From CALINF01 sp039990395 (GTDB taxonomy: Bacteria > Pseudomonadota > Gammaproteobacteria > Pseudomonadales > Halieaceae): a stretch of 64,000 nucleotides of DNA. Below the pieces are notes generated by a model. It was not told the origin of the DNA and made no database searches. It saw only the letters and a list, made by a program, of their open reading frames with translations. Positions 16,030-26,407 of the stretch are shown piece by piece. Both the position numbers and the translations under genes were made by a program. Where the stretch lies: the NCBI GenBank assembly GCA_039990395.1, contig JBDXFZ010000111.1:1-64000 (forward strand), written 5' to 3'. The stretch's first letter is position 1, and every line of letters begins with the position of its first letter.

Positions 16030-18609
16030 TCAGGCGGCATTAAACAACACGTCTTTGTCAGATAAGTCGATTCGGATCGTACTTCCAGGCTCAAACTCCC
16101 CAGCCAAAATACGTTGAGCCAGCGGGTTCTCTATTTCCTGCTGGATGGCGCGCTTAAGCGGACGAGCACCGTAGACTGGATCAAATCCAGCCGTCACCAG
16201 CTTATCCATAAAGGCGTCGCTGATTTCCAGACCGAGCTCACGCTCTTTAAGACGCGCCTTCAACCCTTGCAACTGTATCTGGGCTATACCGCGAATCTGC
16301 TCCTTAAGTAGTGGATGGAATACAACCGACTCATCAATGCGGTTAACAAACTCGGGCCTGAAATGTGTGCCCACCACGTTCATAACAGCTGATTTCATCG
16401 CGTCGTAATTCTCATCACCAGCCAGTTCCTGAATCAGATCTGAGCCCAGATTCGAGGTCATAACAATCACCGTATTACGAAAATCCACGGTGCGCCCCTG
16501 ACCATCGGTCAGGCGACCGTCCTCTAACACCTGTAACAAGATATTAAACACATCCGGATGCGCCTTCTCTACCTCATCCAGCAACAGCAAGGAATAAGGC
16601 TTTCGACGCACGGCTTCTGTGAGATAACCGCCTTCCTCATAGCCCACATAGCCTGGAGGCGCGCCGATCAGACGCGCAACCGAATGCTTCTCCATGAACT
16701 CCGACATATCGATCCGCACCATCGCCTGCTCGCTATCAAACAGAAATTCAGCCAGTGCTTTACACAACTCGGTTTTGCCGACCCCGGTTGGCCCAAGAAA
16801 CAGAAAAGAACCATTTGGGCGATTAGGGTCAGAAAGACCGGCGCGTGACCGACGTACCGCGTTAGATACCGACACAACCGCCTCGTTCTGCCCTACCACG
16901 CGCTCGTGCAAGAAGTCTTCCATGCGCAAGAGCTTTTCTCGATCACCCTCGAGCATTTTTGAGACAGGTATACCTGTCCATCGAGACACTACCTCGGCAA
17001 CCTCTTCGTCTGTAACCTTATTGCGAAGGAGCGTGTGCTCAGTAACTTCAGCTTCCTGAGCCAGTTCTAACTGCTTTTCCAGCTCAGGCATTTGACCGTA
17101 TTGCAGCTCCGACATGCGTGTTAAGTCGCCTGCCCGACGTGCCGTCTCAAGATCGAGTTTAACCTGCTCTATCTCACCCTTAATCTGGGCAGCGCCTTGC
17201 ACAGACGCTTTCTCCGCCGTCCAGATTTCCTCCATGTCGGCAAATTCTTTCTCAACAGAATCGATCTGCTCTGAGAGCAGTTCAACCTGCTTGAGCGCCG
17301 CTGGGTCGGTATCTTTTTTCACTGCTTCACGCTCAATCTTCAGCTGAATTAAGCGCCTCTCTAGCTTGTCCATCGCCTCGGGCTTGGAGTCGATCTCCAT
17401 GCGAATACGGCTTGCGGCCTCATCAATCAGATCGATGGCCTTGTCGGGCAGCTGACGATCAGTAATGTAGCGCTGTGATAGCTTGGCCGCAGCGATAATC
17501 GCGCTGTCAGTAATGTCCACACCATGGTGAACCTCGTAGCGTTCTTTCAGTCCACGCAGAATCGCAATCGTGTCTTCCTCATTAGGCTCATCGACGAGTA
17601 CTTTTTGAAAGCGGCGCTCAAGTGCAGCGTCTTTTTCGATATCTTTACGGTACTCATCCAGTGTAGTAGCACCCACACAGTGGAGCTCGCCCCGCGCCAA
17701 TGCCGGCTTCAGCATGTTACCGGCATCCATTGAACCTTCGGCCTTGCCGGCACCCACCATGGTGTGCAACTCATCGATGAATAAAATGATCTGACCTTCT
17801 TGCTTGGTCAGTTCGTTCAACACGCCCTTGAGCCTTTCCTCGAAGTCGCCTCGAAACTTAGCGCCCGCCAACAGCGCGCCAAGGTCCAGTGACAGTATGC
17901 GCTTGCCGCGAAGGCCCTCTGGCACCTCGCCATTGATCACCCGCTGAGCCAGACCTTCTATGATCGCAGTCTTACCCACACCCGGTTCACCGATGAGAAC
18001 CGGGTTGTTTTTCGTTCGACGTTGCAACACCTGAATAGTGCGGCGGATCTCATCATCGCGACCGATAACGGGATCGAGCTTGCCCTGCTCCGCGCGCTCC
18101 GTCAGGTCAATGGTGTACTTGTCTAGCGCCTGGCGGGATTCTTCCGCTTCGGGGTTATCCACTGACTCGCCTCCTCGTACTTCATCTATTGCTCCCTTTA
18201 GGGTTACTGCGGTTACCGCGTGCTGTTTAAGCAAATCACCCGCCTGACCCTTGCTCTCGAGCAGGGCTAACAGCACCAGCTCACTGGAGATATAAGCATC
18301 CCCCGATTGCTGAGCCAGCTTGTCTGTCACATTTAGCACGCGACCTAAGTCACTAGAGAGGTGCACATCCCCCTGCGTGCCACTCACTTTAGGCAGGTTT
18401 TCTACTGCAGTGGCGACAGCCGCCTGCAGGCCAGCCACATTCGCGCCGGTCTTTTGCAACAGCGGACGCGTGGAGCCGCCCTGCTGCGTGATCAATGCCG
18501 ACAGCAGGTGCACAGGTTCAATAAAGTTGTTGTCTTTACCCAGTGCTAGTGACTGGGCATCGGCCAGCGCGGTCTGCAACTGGTTGGTCATTTTGTCCAT
18601 TCTCATCAT
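16030..18609 (-). CDS. clpB: ClpB disaggregase chaperone
   Basis: ClpB is the cytosolic Hsp104-type AAA+ hexamer that, with DnaK, solubilises aggregated proteins. The 859-residue product has the N-terminal Clp repeat domain (about 1-145), two nucleotide-binding domains with Walker A GEPGVGKT (about 207) and GPTGVGKT (about 606), and between them a coiled-coil middle domain (about 410-530) typical of ClpB and not ClpA. Two adjacent ATGs (18609, 18606) follow a GGGAGA SD. A near-consensus sigma-32 promoter lies 56-83 bp upstream. pgeF ends just before that promoter, as in P. aeruginosa. Confidence 0.97.
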   Translation of the reverse strand: MMRMDKMTNQLQTALADAQSLALGKDNNFIEPVHLLSALITQQGGSTRPLLQKTGANVAGLQAAVATAVENLPKVSGTQGDVHLSSDLGRVLNVTDKLAQQSGDAYISSELVLLALLESKGQAGDLLKQHAVTAVTLKGAIDEVRGGESVDNPEAEESRQALDKYTIDLTERAEQGKLDPVIGRDDEIRRTIQVLQRRTKNNPVLIGEPGVGKTAIIEGLAQRVINGEVPEGLRGKRILSLDLGALLAGAKFRGDFEERLKGVLNELTKQEGQIILFIDELHTMVGAGKAEGSMDAGNMLKPALARGELHCVGATTLDEYRKDIEKDAALERRFQKVLVDEPNEEDTIAILRGLKERYEVHHGVDITDSAIIAAAKLSQRYITDRQLPDKAIDLIDEAASRIRMEIDSKPEAMDKLERRLIQLKIEREAVKKDTDPAALKQVELLSEQIDSVEKEFADMEEIWTAEKASVQGAAQIKGEIEQVKLDLETARRAGDLTRMSELQYGQMPELEKQLELAQEAEVTEHTLLRNKVTDEEVAEVVSRWTGIPVSKMLEGDREKLLRMEDFLHERVVGQNEAVVSVSNAVRRSRAGLSDPNRPNGSFLFLGPTGVGKTELCKALAEFLFDSEQAMVRIDMSEFMEKHSVARLIGAPPGYVGYEEGGYLTEAVRRKPYSLLLLDEVEKAHPDVFNILLQVLEDGRLTDGQGRTVDFRNTVIVMTSNLGSDLIQELAGDENYDAMKSAVMNVVGTHFRPEFVNRIDESVVFHPLLKEQIRGIAQIQLQGLKARLKERELGLEISDAFMDKLVTAGFDPVYGARPLKRAIQQEIENPLAQRILAGEFEPGSTIRIDLSDKDVLFNAA

Positions 18610-18664
18610 TTACTCTCCCATGATCTGTGCCATCGAGGCTCAGTATCTATCTCTATGGGGGGTT

Positions 18665-18692
18665 AAATGGGGCCAAATAGCCCTATTTCAAG
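18665..18692 (-). promoter_or_regulatory. Sigma-32 (heat-shock) promoter of clpB
   Basis: On the minus strand CTTGAAA (18686-18692) and CCCCATTT (18665-18672) are separated by 13 bp. This is essentially the RpoH consensus (CTTGAAA, 13-15 bp, CCCCATnT). It lies between the end of pgeF and the clpB start, so clpB is heat-inducible independently of pgeF-rluD. Confidence 0.88.
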
Positions 18693-18709
18693 TATGGAGA
18701 TTAGCGTAT

Positions 18710-19492
18710 TCAGATTGGATTGATCAGGATCAAGCTGGCCATCCGCCCTGTGTCACCGTCTCTTCGGTAAGAAAAGTAACGAGCATCTTCGGCAAACGTG
18801 CAGCTATTTGAACTATAAATGCGATTAACACCCATAAAATTCAACTTCATGGTTGCTAGTTCTCCCAAGTTTGCCAGCCAGTGACCTGCTCTGGGCGCCG
18901 CCAGAAAACACTCTGACACCCTATTACGATCACCAAATGCGGCCGCGTTTGCTAAGAAAGCGTCACGCACCTCTTCGCCCACTTCAAAGGCTTGCTCCCC
19001 AATGTGCGGCCCCAGCCAAGCCATGAGGGCCGATGGATCTACTGGTGATGCGGCAACGGTAGCCTCTACGACTCCCGCTAGAACACCCCGCCAGCCCGCA
19101 TGGACAGCTGCCACATAACCACCGTCTCGATCACAGAGCAGAATCGGGAGGCAGTCGGCTGTGAGGACAGCGCAGGCCACTCCAGCAGACGATGTCCAAC
19201 AGGCATCAGCCTCCGGGCCAAGATGAAGGTCACTAAGCGCTGGTTCTGATGTGGCGTTAACAACGTTTATACCGTGTACCTGCTGTAGCCATTGAACAGC
19301 CACCCCTTTGGGCAGCTTGGACTGCAATATTTCCCGGTTGCGGGTAACGGCCAGTGGGTCATCACCAACATGCCGCGCAAGATTAAGGCTGCTAAATGGC
19401 GGCACACTTACACCACCGAGCCTTTTTGTCGACAGCGCCAGAATATTTGGGGGCGCAGGCCATTGCGGCACGAGCCAGGGAGATTCAGCCAT
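18710..19492 (-). CDS. pgeF: PgeF/YfiH family peptidoglycan editing factor / purine nucleoside phosphorylase-laccase domain protein
   Basis: This 260-residue member of the YfiH/DUF152 family has the conserved stretches TADCLPILLCD and AAVHAGWRGVLAGV with metal-binding His and Cys. E. coli PgeF prevents L-Ser misincorporation into the peptidoglycan stem. Related proteins cleave purine nucleosides with a zinc site. The start overlaps the rluD stop by eight bases, giving an rluD-pgeF pair, a widespread arrangement. The older name polyphenol oxidase is used for the same family. Confidence 0.92.
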   Translation of the reverse strand: MAESPWLVPQWPAPPNILALSTKRLGGVSVPPFSSLNLARHVGDDPLAVTRNREILQSKLPKGVAVQWLQQVHGINVVNATSEPALSDLHLGPEADACWTSSAGVACAVLTADCLPILLCDRDGGYVAAVHAGWRGVLAGVVEATVAASPVDPSALMAWLGPHIGEQAFEVGEEVRDAFLANAAAFGDRNRVSECFLAAPRAGHWLANLGELATMKLNFMGVNRIYSSNSCTFAEDARYFSYRRDGDTGRMASLILINPI

Positions 19493-20453
19493 GCTCAGGG
19501 TCTTCGGCCCCCAGCAGAGTCAACAGATCCAGCATGTCTTGGGGTAATGGGCAGTCAAATTGTACCGGCTCACCGGACGCGGGATGGTTTAGCCCCAGCG
19601 ACTCGGCATGCAACGCTTGCCTGGGGAACGCTCTCAAACCCTCGATCAGTTGAGCAGAAGCTCCCTTGGGAATACGCAACCGCCCCCCGTAAACAGGGTC
19701 ACCCACGAGCGGGTAATGCCGATGCGCCATATGCACCCGTATCTGATGTGTTCTGCCTGTCTCCAGGTTAACGGCGATCTGGGTGTGATGGCCAAAGCGC
19801 TTGGTAACCCGGTAGTGCGTGATGGCCGACTTCCCACCCAGCGCTCGCACGGCCATCTTCTTACGTTGCTTTGGGTGCCGACCAATAGGCTCGTTGATAG
19901 TGCCGCCGCCAGTCATCGCACCAATACAGACCGCACAATACTGCCGCTTCACTGTTCGAGCCTGCAATTGCGCGACTAAAAGATGATGCGCACTGAGTGT
20001 CTTGGCCGCGACCATCACTCCCGATGTCTCCATATCCAGGCGATGCACAATGCCGCCGCGCGGAAGGTTAGCCACTTGTGGCGCATGGTTTATTAAGGCA
20101 TTAACGAGCGTGCCGTCGTGATGCCCTGCCGCGGGATGCACGACAAGGCCTGCTGGCTTGTTCAGCACCAAAATATCGTCGTCTTCAAAAATAATATCCA
20201 GCGCTATGTCTTGCGCCCGCCAGGTAACTTCTTGCTCTGGCTCTGCAGCAACTGTCAACAAGGCGCCTTCCAGAATTTTGTCGCGAGGGCGCAGCTGCTT
20301 CCCGTCAACCAGCAAGTCGCCCTGCTTGATCCATGTTTGCAGTCGCGAACGCGAGTAATCTGGAAACAATGCGGCCGCAGCCTGATCCAACCGGTCACCC
20401 GCGAGGTCAGCAGGCACAACCGCCTCCAACACAATAGAGTTCGAATCTGTCAC
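19485..20453 (-). CDS. rluD: 23S rRNA pseudouridine(1911/1915/1917) synthase RluD
   Basis: RluD makes three pseudouridines in helix 69 of 23S rRNA. The 322-residue product has an N-terminal S4 RNA-binding domain (about 17-75, DYSRSRLQTWIKQGDLLVDG) and the RluA-type catalytic domain. The catalytic aspartate is in IVHRLDMETSG (about residue 138), with the conserved VHPAAGHHDGTLVNAL before it. It is divergent from bamD and upstream of pgeF, the classic bamD / rluD-pgeF arrangement. Confidence 0.96.
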   Translation of the reverse strand: MTDSNSIVLEAVVPADLAGDRLDQAAAALFPDYSRSRLQTWIKQGDLLVDGKQLRPRDKILEGALLTVAAEPEQEVTWRAQDIALDIIFEDDDILVLNKPAGLVVHPAAGHHDGTLVNALINHAPQVANLPRGGIVHRLDMETSGVMVAAKTLSAHHLLVAQLQARTVKRQYCAVCIGAMTGGGTINEPIGRHPKQRKKMAVRALGGKSAITHYRVTKRFGHHTQIAVNLETGRTHQIRVHMAHRHYPLVGDPVYGGRLRIPKGASAQLIEGLRAFPRQALHAESLGLNHPASGEPVQFDCPLPQDMLDLLTLLGAEDPEHG

Positions 20454-20579
20454 AATCTGTGTCTCATATTCTGACCTTTACCGACTGCCTCTGCCGGAAG
20501 ACTCGCGGTAAGATCAGAGATTCCTGTTTATGCGTCCGTCGCACTGTGGTTAAATAGCGCCAAACGTTAGCATAGTAAC

Positions 20580-21479
20580 ATGCCACTGGTACCGAAGTTG
20601 TTGAAATCATTGAAATATCTTCTTGTTGCACCGATATTGCTCGCGATGGTCGCATGCTCGGGAAATGACGAACTGCCCGACATAGCAGCCGATACCGGCG
20701 AGCAGCAAATGTATGAGGAGTCGCAACGCTACCTGCGTAACCGAAACTTCGACCTTGCTGTGCGCAGCTTACAGCTGCTGGAGTCACGCTACCCGTTTGG
20801 TAAATACGCCGAACAAGCTCAGCTGGAGATTATCTACGCACACTATGGCGCATACGAGCACGAAGCCGCTGTGGAGGCCGCAGACCGCTTCATTCGATTA
20901 CACCCGCAGCACCCCAACGTAGACTACGCGTATTACATGAAAGGCTTGTCGGCCTACACGGGTAATGAGGACGTCTTTGCGCGCTTTGTTTCCACTGATC
21001 AAACCAAACGCGATACCAGCCAGGCAAAAGAGGCATTTGCTGAATTTGCTCAATTGGTAGCTCGCTTCCCAGATAGTCCCTACGCTGCCGATGCCAAAGC
21101 CCGCATGGTGCACCTGCGTAACCTGCTGGCCCGGCACGAGATCAATGTGGCCAATTACTACTTTCGAAGGGGCGCCTACTTGGCCGCTACCAACCGAGGC
21201 AAGTATGTCGTTGAGAATTTCCAGCGCACCCCGGCGGTACCCGACGGCTTGGCCGTGATGGCCCAAGGCTACATTCTGCTAGGAGAGGACCAACTGGCTC
21301 GCGATGCCATCAACACATTGGCGCTAAACTATCCCAACCATCCGTCCGTCAATGAGAATGGCGAGTTCGACTCGGTGTATACGCTTGATGGGCAGCAGCG
21401 GTCATGGATCAACCGAGCCTCATTCGGGCTGTTTGACCCACCCAAACCTCCGCAGTTCGATAATCGACCGAACGCCTAA
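20580..21479 (+). CDS. bamD: BamD, outer-membrane protein assembly factor lipoprotein
   Basis: BamD (YfiO/ComL) is an essential lipoprotein of the BAM complex that helps BamA insert beta-barrels into the outer membrane. The 299-residue product has a signal peptide with lipobox LLAMVAC (Cys at about residue 26), then TPR-like helical repeats (ESQRYLRNRNFDLAVRSLQLLESRYPFGKYAEQAQLEI and onwards). The ATG lacks a clear SD. It is divergent from rluD and convergent with nadE, 30 bp away, with no visible terminator between them. Confidence 0.95.
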   Translation: MPLVPKLLKSLKYLLVAPILLAMVACSGNDELPDIAADTGEQQMYEESQRYLRNRNFDLAVRSLQLLESRYPFGKYAEQAQLEIIYAHYGAYEHEAAVEAADRFIRLHPQHPNVDYAYYMKGLSAYTGNEDVFARFVSTDQTKRDTSQAKEAFAEFAQLVARFPDSPYAADAKARMVHLRNLLARHEINVANYYFRRGAYLAATNRGKYVVENFQRTPAVPDGLAVMAQGYILLGEDQLARDAINTLALNYPNHPSVNENGEFDSVYTLDGQQRSWINRASFGLFDPPKPPQFDNRPNA

Positions 21480-21509
21480 GCCGTTACAACCGCTTGGCGT
21501 CCCAGGGCA

Positions 21510-23150
21510 TTATTCCCCTATTTTCCAGGCTGAAGTGATTGGGTAGCGCCGGTCACGCCCGAAACCTCTCTGGGTGATGCGCACACCGATCGGCGCTTGA
21601 CGCCGTTTGTACTCGTTTAGATCGACAAGGCGTAGCACGCGCTGCACCTCCCCCCGGTTCATGCCCTCGGCAACAATGGCGTCCGCACTATAATCTTGCT
21701 CTACGTACAGTTCGAGAATTCTGTCCAGAACCTCGTAGGGTGGCAAGCTATCTTCATCTTTCTGATCGGGAGCCAATTCAGCCGATGGAGGACGCTCGAT
21801 GACTCGCTCGGGGATGCATGGGCCTAAGGAGTTGCGGTAACGGCACAGCGCGAACACGAGCGTTTTGGGCACGTCTTTGAGCACATCGAAGCCACCGGCC
21901 ATATCGCCATACAGCGTTGAATAGCCTACGGCCATCTCACTCTTGTTACCCGTAGTCAGCACGAGAGAGCCTTTTTTGTTAGACACTGACATGAGTAATA
22001 CCCCGCGGCAGCGAGCCTGCAGGTTTTCTTCTGTGGTATCGGGTGCCAGTCCGGCAAACTCCTCTTCTAGACTTGCCATGAAGGCTGCATAGATCGGTTC
22101 AATGGAGATTACTTTGTGCTTTACGCCAAGGGTTAAAGATTGCTCGGCGGCATCCTCTACACTCATTTGAGAAGTGTAGCGAAAGGGCATCATGATCGCT
22201 TCAACGCGATCTGCCCCTAACGCATCAACCGCAACAGCCAACGTCAGTGCCGAGTCCACACCACCTGAAAGACCCAACACAACACTCGGAAAGCGATTCT
22301 TGTTAACGTAGTCACGCACGCCTAGCACTAGAGCCTTCCAGGTGGCTTCCAACTCTTCGTCTGCACCGGGCTTAATCGATGGTTCGTCAGAACTAAGCTG
22401 CACCACATTATCTACAGACGTTGCCTCCAGCCAGTACTGACCCTCTTCAAATGACGGTGCACTAACAATCACCTGACCATCGTGACCAACGGCAAAAGAG
22501 CCGCCATCAAACACCAGTTCATCCTGCCCACCCACCTGATTGACATACACAATGGGCGTGGATGATGACTTGGCGCGCCCGCTAACCAGCGCTATTCGCT
22601 CGCTACGCTTACCAATGTGATAAGGAGAAGAGTTCAGGTTAAGGATCAGCTGCGCGCCCGCAGATACTGTGCCCGAAACCTGCCCGTCTTCCCAGATATC
22701 TTCACAGATCGTGAGGCCCACAGGCACGCCAGCGATGTCGACAACACAGGCTTCACTGCCGGGTGTGAAGTAGCGCTTCTCGTCAAACACTTGATAGTTG
22801 GGTAGCGCGTGCTTGCGGTACTCTGCTATCAACTCGCCTTGAAAAATGACACCTGCCATATTGTAAAGCTTGCCTTCCAGCAGTCGCGGGTAGCCAACAA
22901 CCGCATATGCGTTGGCTGGTAACTCAGCTGCGAGTCGCTGCAACGCTGCATCCACGCGCAACTCTATGCTGGGACGAAGCAACAGATCCTCTGGGGGGTA
23001 ACCACACAGGGTAAGCTCTGGAAAAACTACCACGGGCAGTTCTTTCGTGGCCGCAGCATCACCGACGACCTTAAGCACTTTGTCGACATTGCCGTCAAAA
23101 TCACCCACCTGCGTGTTTATCTGGGCCATCAAAATAGAGAGCGCTGCCAT
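21510..23150 (-). CDS. nadE: Glutamine-dependent NAD+ synthetase
   Basis: The enzyme amidates deamido-NAD to NAD+ using glutamine. The 546-residue protein joins an N-terminal nitrilase-type glutaminase with the Glu45, Lys113 and Cys149 triad (FPELTLCGYPPEDLL, EYRKHALPNY, LTICEDIWE) to a C-terminal synthetase with the PP-loop SGGVDS at residues 295-300. Both halves are intact, so the ammonia-channelling form is predicted. The SD AAGGA is well placed. It lies between bamD and pilS, which are not separated by nadE in P. aeruginosa. Confidence 0.96.
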   Translation of the reverse strand: MAALSILMAQINTQVGDFDGNVDKVLKVVGDAAATKELPVVVFPELTLCGYPPEDLLLRPSIELRVDAALQRLAAELPANAYAVVGYPRLLEGKLYNMAGVIFQGELIAEYRKHALPNYQVFDEKRYFTPGSEACVVDIAGVPVGLTICEDIWEDGQVSGTVSAGAQLILNLNSSPYHIGKRSERIALVSGRAKSSSTPIVYVNQVGGQDELVFDGGSFAVGHDGQVIVSAPSFEEGQYWLEATSVDNVVQLSSDEPSIKPGADEELEATWKALVLGVRDYVNKNRFPSVVLGLSGGVDSALTLAVAVDALGADRVEAIMMPFRYTSQMSVEDAAEQSLTLGVKHKVISIEPIYAAFMASLEEEFAGLAPDTTEENLQARCRGVLLMSVSNKKGSLVLTTGNKSEMAVGYSTLYGDMAGGFDVLKDVPKTLVFALCRYRNSLGPCIPERVIERPPSAELAPDQKDEDSLPPYEVLDRILELYVEQDYSADAIVAEGMNRGEVQRVLRLVDLNEYKRRQAPIGVRITQRGFGRDRRYPITSAWKIGE

Positions 23151-23363
23151 GGACTGTCCTTAACTCAAATCGAGGACGTATTTTCCGGTATCACAGCACG
23201 ATGTACCACCCCTACTACCCATACATTTACATGGATAGAAAGCTCACTTCAGTGACATCCTTGCTACACTGACGGCGCTGACACAAATATCTGCCAAACG
23301 TACTCGGACACACATTACGGCTCCGCGTAGTTAACCACAGCTGATAACAGGGGGAATACAGTA

Positions 23364-24992
23364 GTGATCGACCGCCCTGCCATTTTGACCAAGCCCGCGG
23401 CACACGCTGGCACACAACAGAATGTTGCGCTGTTTCGTATCTATGTGGTGTATCGCGCCCTGCTGGGTGTGGTTTTGCTAATCATGCTAATCAGCCCGAA
23501 CACGCGCCAGTTAGTGGGCAGTCTAAACCCCACACTGTATGTATCCGTGGCATTACTTTACCTGGGCACCAGCGTCGCACTGGCCGGTTCACTTGTGTCG
23601 CGCCGCCACCAAAGTCAAACATTGCTTTTTGGCGTCTTTCTCATCGATATCGCAGCAATCACAACACTCACAGACACGAGTGGCGGAATGGCAAGTGGCC
23701 TACCAGTTTTACTTATCATCACCGTGGCTGCAAGCGCAGTACTGATAACCGCCCGCACTATAGCCACGTTAGTAGCAGCCATGTCCGTGCTCGCAATTCT
23801 TCTGGATACTCTGCGTCTAGTTAGTATTGGAGAGGCAAGCTTTAACGCACTGTTTCCGGCAGGTATTCTGGGAATACTGATTTTTGGTGTTTCCCTGATG
23901 GTTCAGGCAATCTCCATTCGGCTGGGCAACGCCGAGGAGTTGGCACGAAATCGAGCGAGCGATCTCTACAACCTGCAGCGACTGAATGAACAGATCGTGC
24001 AGCATATGCAAACAGGGATTTTGTTAGTGGGCGAGGACGGATTGGTTCGCGTAATCAATAAATCAGCCAGCTCACTACTGGCACCTGAGCGCCCACTCAC
24101 CGTAGAGCAGGGCCGGCAACTAGCCGACTATAGCAGCGAGCTGGCATACCAGTATGCTCACTGGCGAGACTCTGGGCTACATCGGGCCAAACCCTTTACT
24201 GTGATGGACGGCGCGCCAGAGGTGATTGCGCACTTTCGAGACTTGCAACCGAGCGAGGCGCGCGAAGCATTGATCTTCGTGGAAGACTACACGCCAGTCA
24301 CCCAATACGCACAATCACTCAAGCTCTCTTCACTGGGTAGACTCACCGCCAGTATCGCTCATGAGATTCGCAACCCACTAGGCGCCATGAGCCACGCCGC
24401 ACAGTTACTCATTGAATCCCCCGATTTAAAGGAAGCTGATCGACGCATGGCTGAGATCATGATCGAGAATAGCGAAAGGGTTAACAACATAATAGAAAGC
24501 GTTATGCAGATCTCTCGACGTGAAGCTCCCAAACCAGAATACTTGTTGCTATCACAATGGTTGGAAGACTGGGCATCCACTTACCTGAGCAACCTCAACA
24601 GACCCGTAGAGATCACTATCAGCTGCGATTTCAAAGAGCTTTTGGTGGAGTTCGATCCGGAGAACCTGCAACGCGTGATGACCAACCTTGTAGATAACGC
24701 GATTCGTCACAGCCAAATAACCTCAGGGGCTGAGCGTGCTCGCATAGACGTTAGCCTCGACCATGTTTCCCATCAGTGTTTTATTGAAGTAATCGACGAG
24801 GGGACGGGGGTAAGCCCAGTCGATCTGCCCAAACTGTTCGAACCTTTCTTTACCACTGTTGAAGAAGGCAGTGGCATGGGATTATTCCTGTGTAAGGAAT
24901 TGTGCGAAATTAACGGTGCGCACTTGAGTTACAGAACAACGAACAAAGGCGAGAGCTGCTTTAGGATAGCCGTCAGCCAACGCGCGCTATGA
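23364..24992 (+). CDS. pilS: PilS, sensor histidine kinase of the pilus two-component system
   Basis: PilS is an inner-membrane kinase that controls PilR and hence pilin transcription. The 542-residue product has about six membrane segments in the first 190 residues and a PAS-like region (about 215-310). A HisKA domain follows with the phospho-acceptor His at residue 333 (SIAHEIRNP), then a HATPase domain with N box VDNAIRHSQ and G boxes DEGTGVS and GSGMGLF. The start is GTG with GGGGGAA upstream. It is followed 35 bp later by pilR. Confidence 0.94.
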   Translation: MIDRPAILTKPAAHAGTQQNVALFRIYVVYRALLGVVLLIMLISPNTRQLVGSLNPTLYVSVALLYLGTSVALAGSLVSRRHQSQTLLFGVFLIDIAAITTLTDTSGGMASGLPVLLIITVAASAVLITARTIATLVAAMSVLAILLDTLRLVSIGEASFNALFPAGILGILIFGVSLMVQAISIRLGNAEELARNRASDLYNLQRLNEQIVQHMQTGILLVGEDGLVRVINKSASSLLAPERPLTVEQGRQLADYSSELAYQYAHWRDSGLHRAKPFTVMDGAPEVIAHFRDLQPSEAREALIFVEDYTPVTQYAQSLKLSSLGRLTASIAHEIRNPLGAMSHAAQLLIESPDLKEADRRMAEIMIENSERVNNIIESVMQISRREAPKPEYLLLSQWLEDWASTYLSNLNRPVEITISCDFKELLVEFDPENLQRVMTNLVDNAIRHSQITSGAERARIDVSLDHVSHQCFIEVIDEGTGVSPVDLPKLFEPFFTTVEEGSGMGLFLCKELCEINGAHLSYRTTNKGESCFRIAVSQRAL

Positions 24993-25027
24993 TCCTAAAA
25001 AAATAGCTATAGGAAAAAGTATCAAGT

Positions 25028-26407
25028 ATGACCAAGCAAACTGTACTGATTGTCGACGACGAACCCGATATTCGGGAACTGCTAGACATTACATTAAGTC
25101 GTATGGGGCTCAACACCTACTCCGCCGAAAACTTGGCGGAAGCCAGGTCGCTGTTCGATGAAAAGCATCCCAACCTATGCCTCACAGATATGCGCCTGCC
25201 CGATGGCAACGGCATCAGTCTGGTGGAATATATTCAGGCCGAAAATCCTGACGTACCGGTTGCCATGATTACCGCGCACGGCAGCGTTGAAACCGCGATA
25301 GAGGCACTAAAAGCAGGCGCGTTTGACTTCATTAGCAAGCCTATTGAGCTGGAAAGCTTGCGCAATATAGTCACCGCCGCACTGCAACTCGAGGCAGACT
25401 CTTCCCAGACCGTTCGCGCGGTGGACAACCAGCTAATTGGGTCTGCGCCTACGATCACCGCGCTACGTCAGCAGATCACAAAATTCGCCCGTAGCCAGGC
25501 GCCAGTACATATTCACGGGGAGTCCGGCAGCGGCAAGGAAGTGGTCGCCCGTCTGATTCACAACAATGGACCTCGCTCCGGCGGCCCCTTTGTGGCGGTG
25601 AACTGTGGCGCTATTCCGCCAGAGCTCATGGAAAGCGAGTTGTTTGGCCACATGAAAGGCAGCTTCACGGGAGCGATGCACGACAAGATCGGTCTGTTTC
25701 AGGCTGCCTCTGGAGGAACTTTGTTTCTGGACGAAGTGGCCGACCTACCCCTAGCAATGCAGGTAAAACTATTGCGGGCTATTCAGGAAAAAGTCGTTCG
25801 TCCTGTGGGTGCCAATGAAGAACACCCCACTGACATTCGACTTGTGAGCGCAACACACAAGGTTCTATCGACTGAAGTCGATACCGGCCGGTTCAGAAAC
25901 GATCTGTTCTACAGGGTCAATGTGATCGACATATACGTACCCGCTCTGCGCGAGCGCTCAGAAGACATCCCCGAACTGGCCCAGGTGCTACTACAGCGAG
26001 CGGCTATGGAAATGGGGATTGAGAATGCATCTATTGAATCCAACGCTTTACACTCTTTAGTAACCTACGACTTTCCCGGCAACGTTAGAGAACTGGAAAA
26101 CGTGCTGGAACGGGCATTAGCACTATCCGAAAATGGACTAATCACGGCATCAGACTTACAGTTTCCAAGCAGGACCGCGCAATCCACTACACCGGAAAAT
26201 CAAAGCACAGAACTATCACCACAAAAGACTTCAAGTCTGGACTCAGTCAACGGTGACCTGGAAGGTTATCTGGCGGAAATCGAGAAAAACATTATTGCTG
26301 CAGAACTGGAAGCTTCCCGATGGAACAAAACCAATACTGCAAAAGCGCTAGGAATAAGTTTCAGAAGTTTACGCTATCGCCTTAAGAAACTGGGGCTGGA
26401 AGACTGA
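25028..26407 (+). CDS. pilR: PilR, sigma-54-dependent response regulator for type IV pili
   Basis: PilR is an NtrC-type activator of RpoN-dependent pilin genes. The 459-residue product has a receiver domain with phospho-acceptor Asp54 (CLTDMRLPDG). The AAA+ domain has Walker A GESGSGKE (about 164) and the sigma-54 contact loop GSFTGA, the form common in PilR in place of GAFTGA. A Fis-type helix-turn-helix lies at the C-terminus (NKTNTAKALGISFRSLRYRLKKLGL). Its TGA directly abuts the stop of the convergent fimT-like gene (TGATCA), leaving no intergenic base. Confidence 0.95.
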   Translation: MTKQTVLIVDDEPDIRELLDITLSRMGLNTYSAENLAEARSLFDEKHPNLCLTDMRLPDGNGISLVEYIQAENPDVPVAMITAHGSVETAIEALKAGAFDFISKPIELESLRNIVTAALQLEADSSQTVRAVDNQLIGSAPTITALRQQITKFARSQAPVHIHGESGSGKEVVARLIHNNGPRSGGPFVAVNCGAIPPELMESELFGHMKGSFTGAMHDKIGLFQAASGGTLFLDEVADLPLAMQVKLLRAIQEKVVRPVGANEEHPTDIRLVSATHKVLSTEVDTGRFRNDLFYRVNVIDIYVPALRERSEDIPELAQVLLQRAAMEMGIENASIESNALHSLVTYDFPGNVRELENVLERALALSENGLITASDLQFPSRTAQSTTPENQSTELSPQKTSSLDSVNGDLEGYLAEIEKNIIAAELEASRWNKTNTAKALGISFRSLRYRLKKLGLED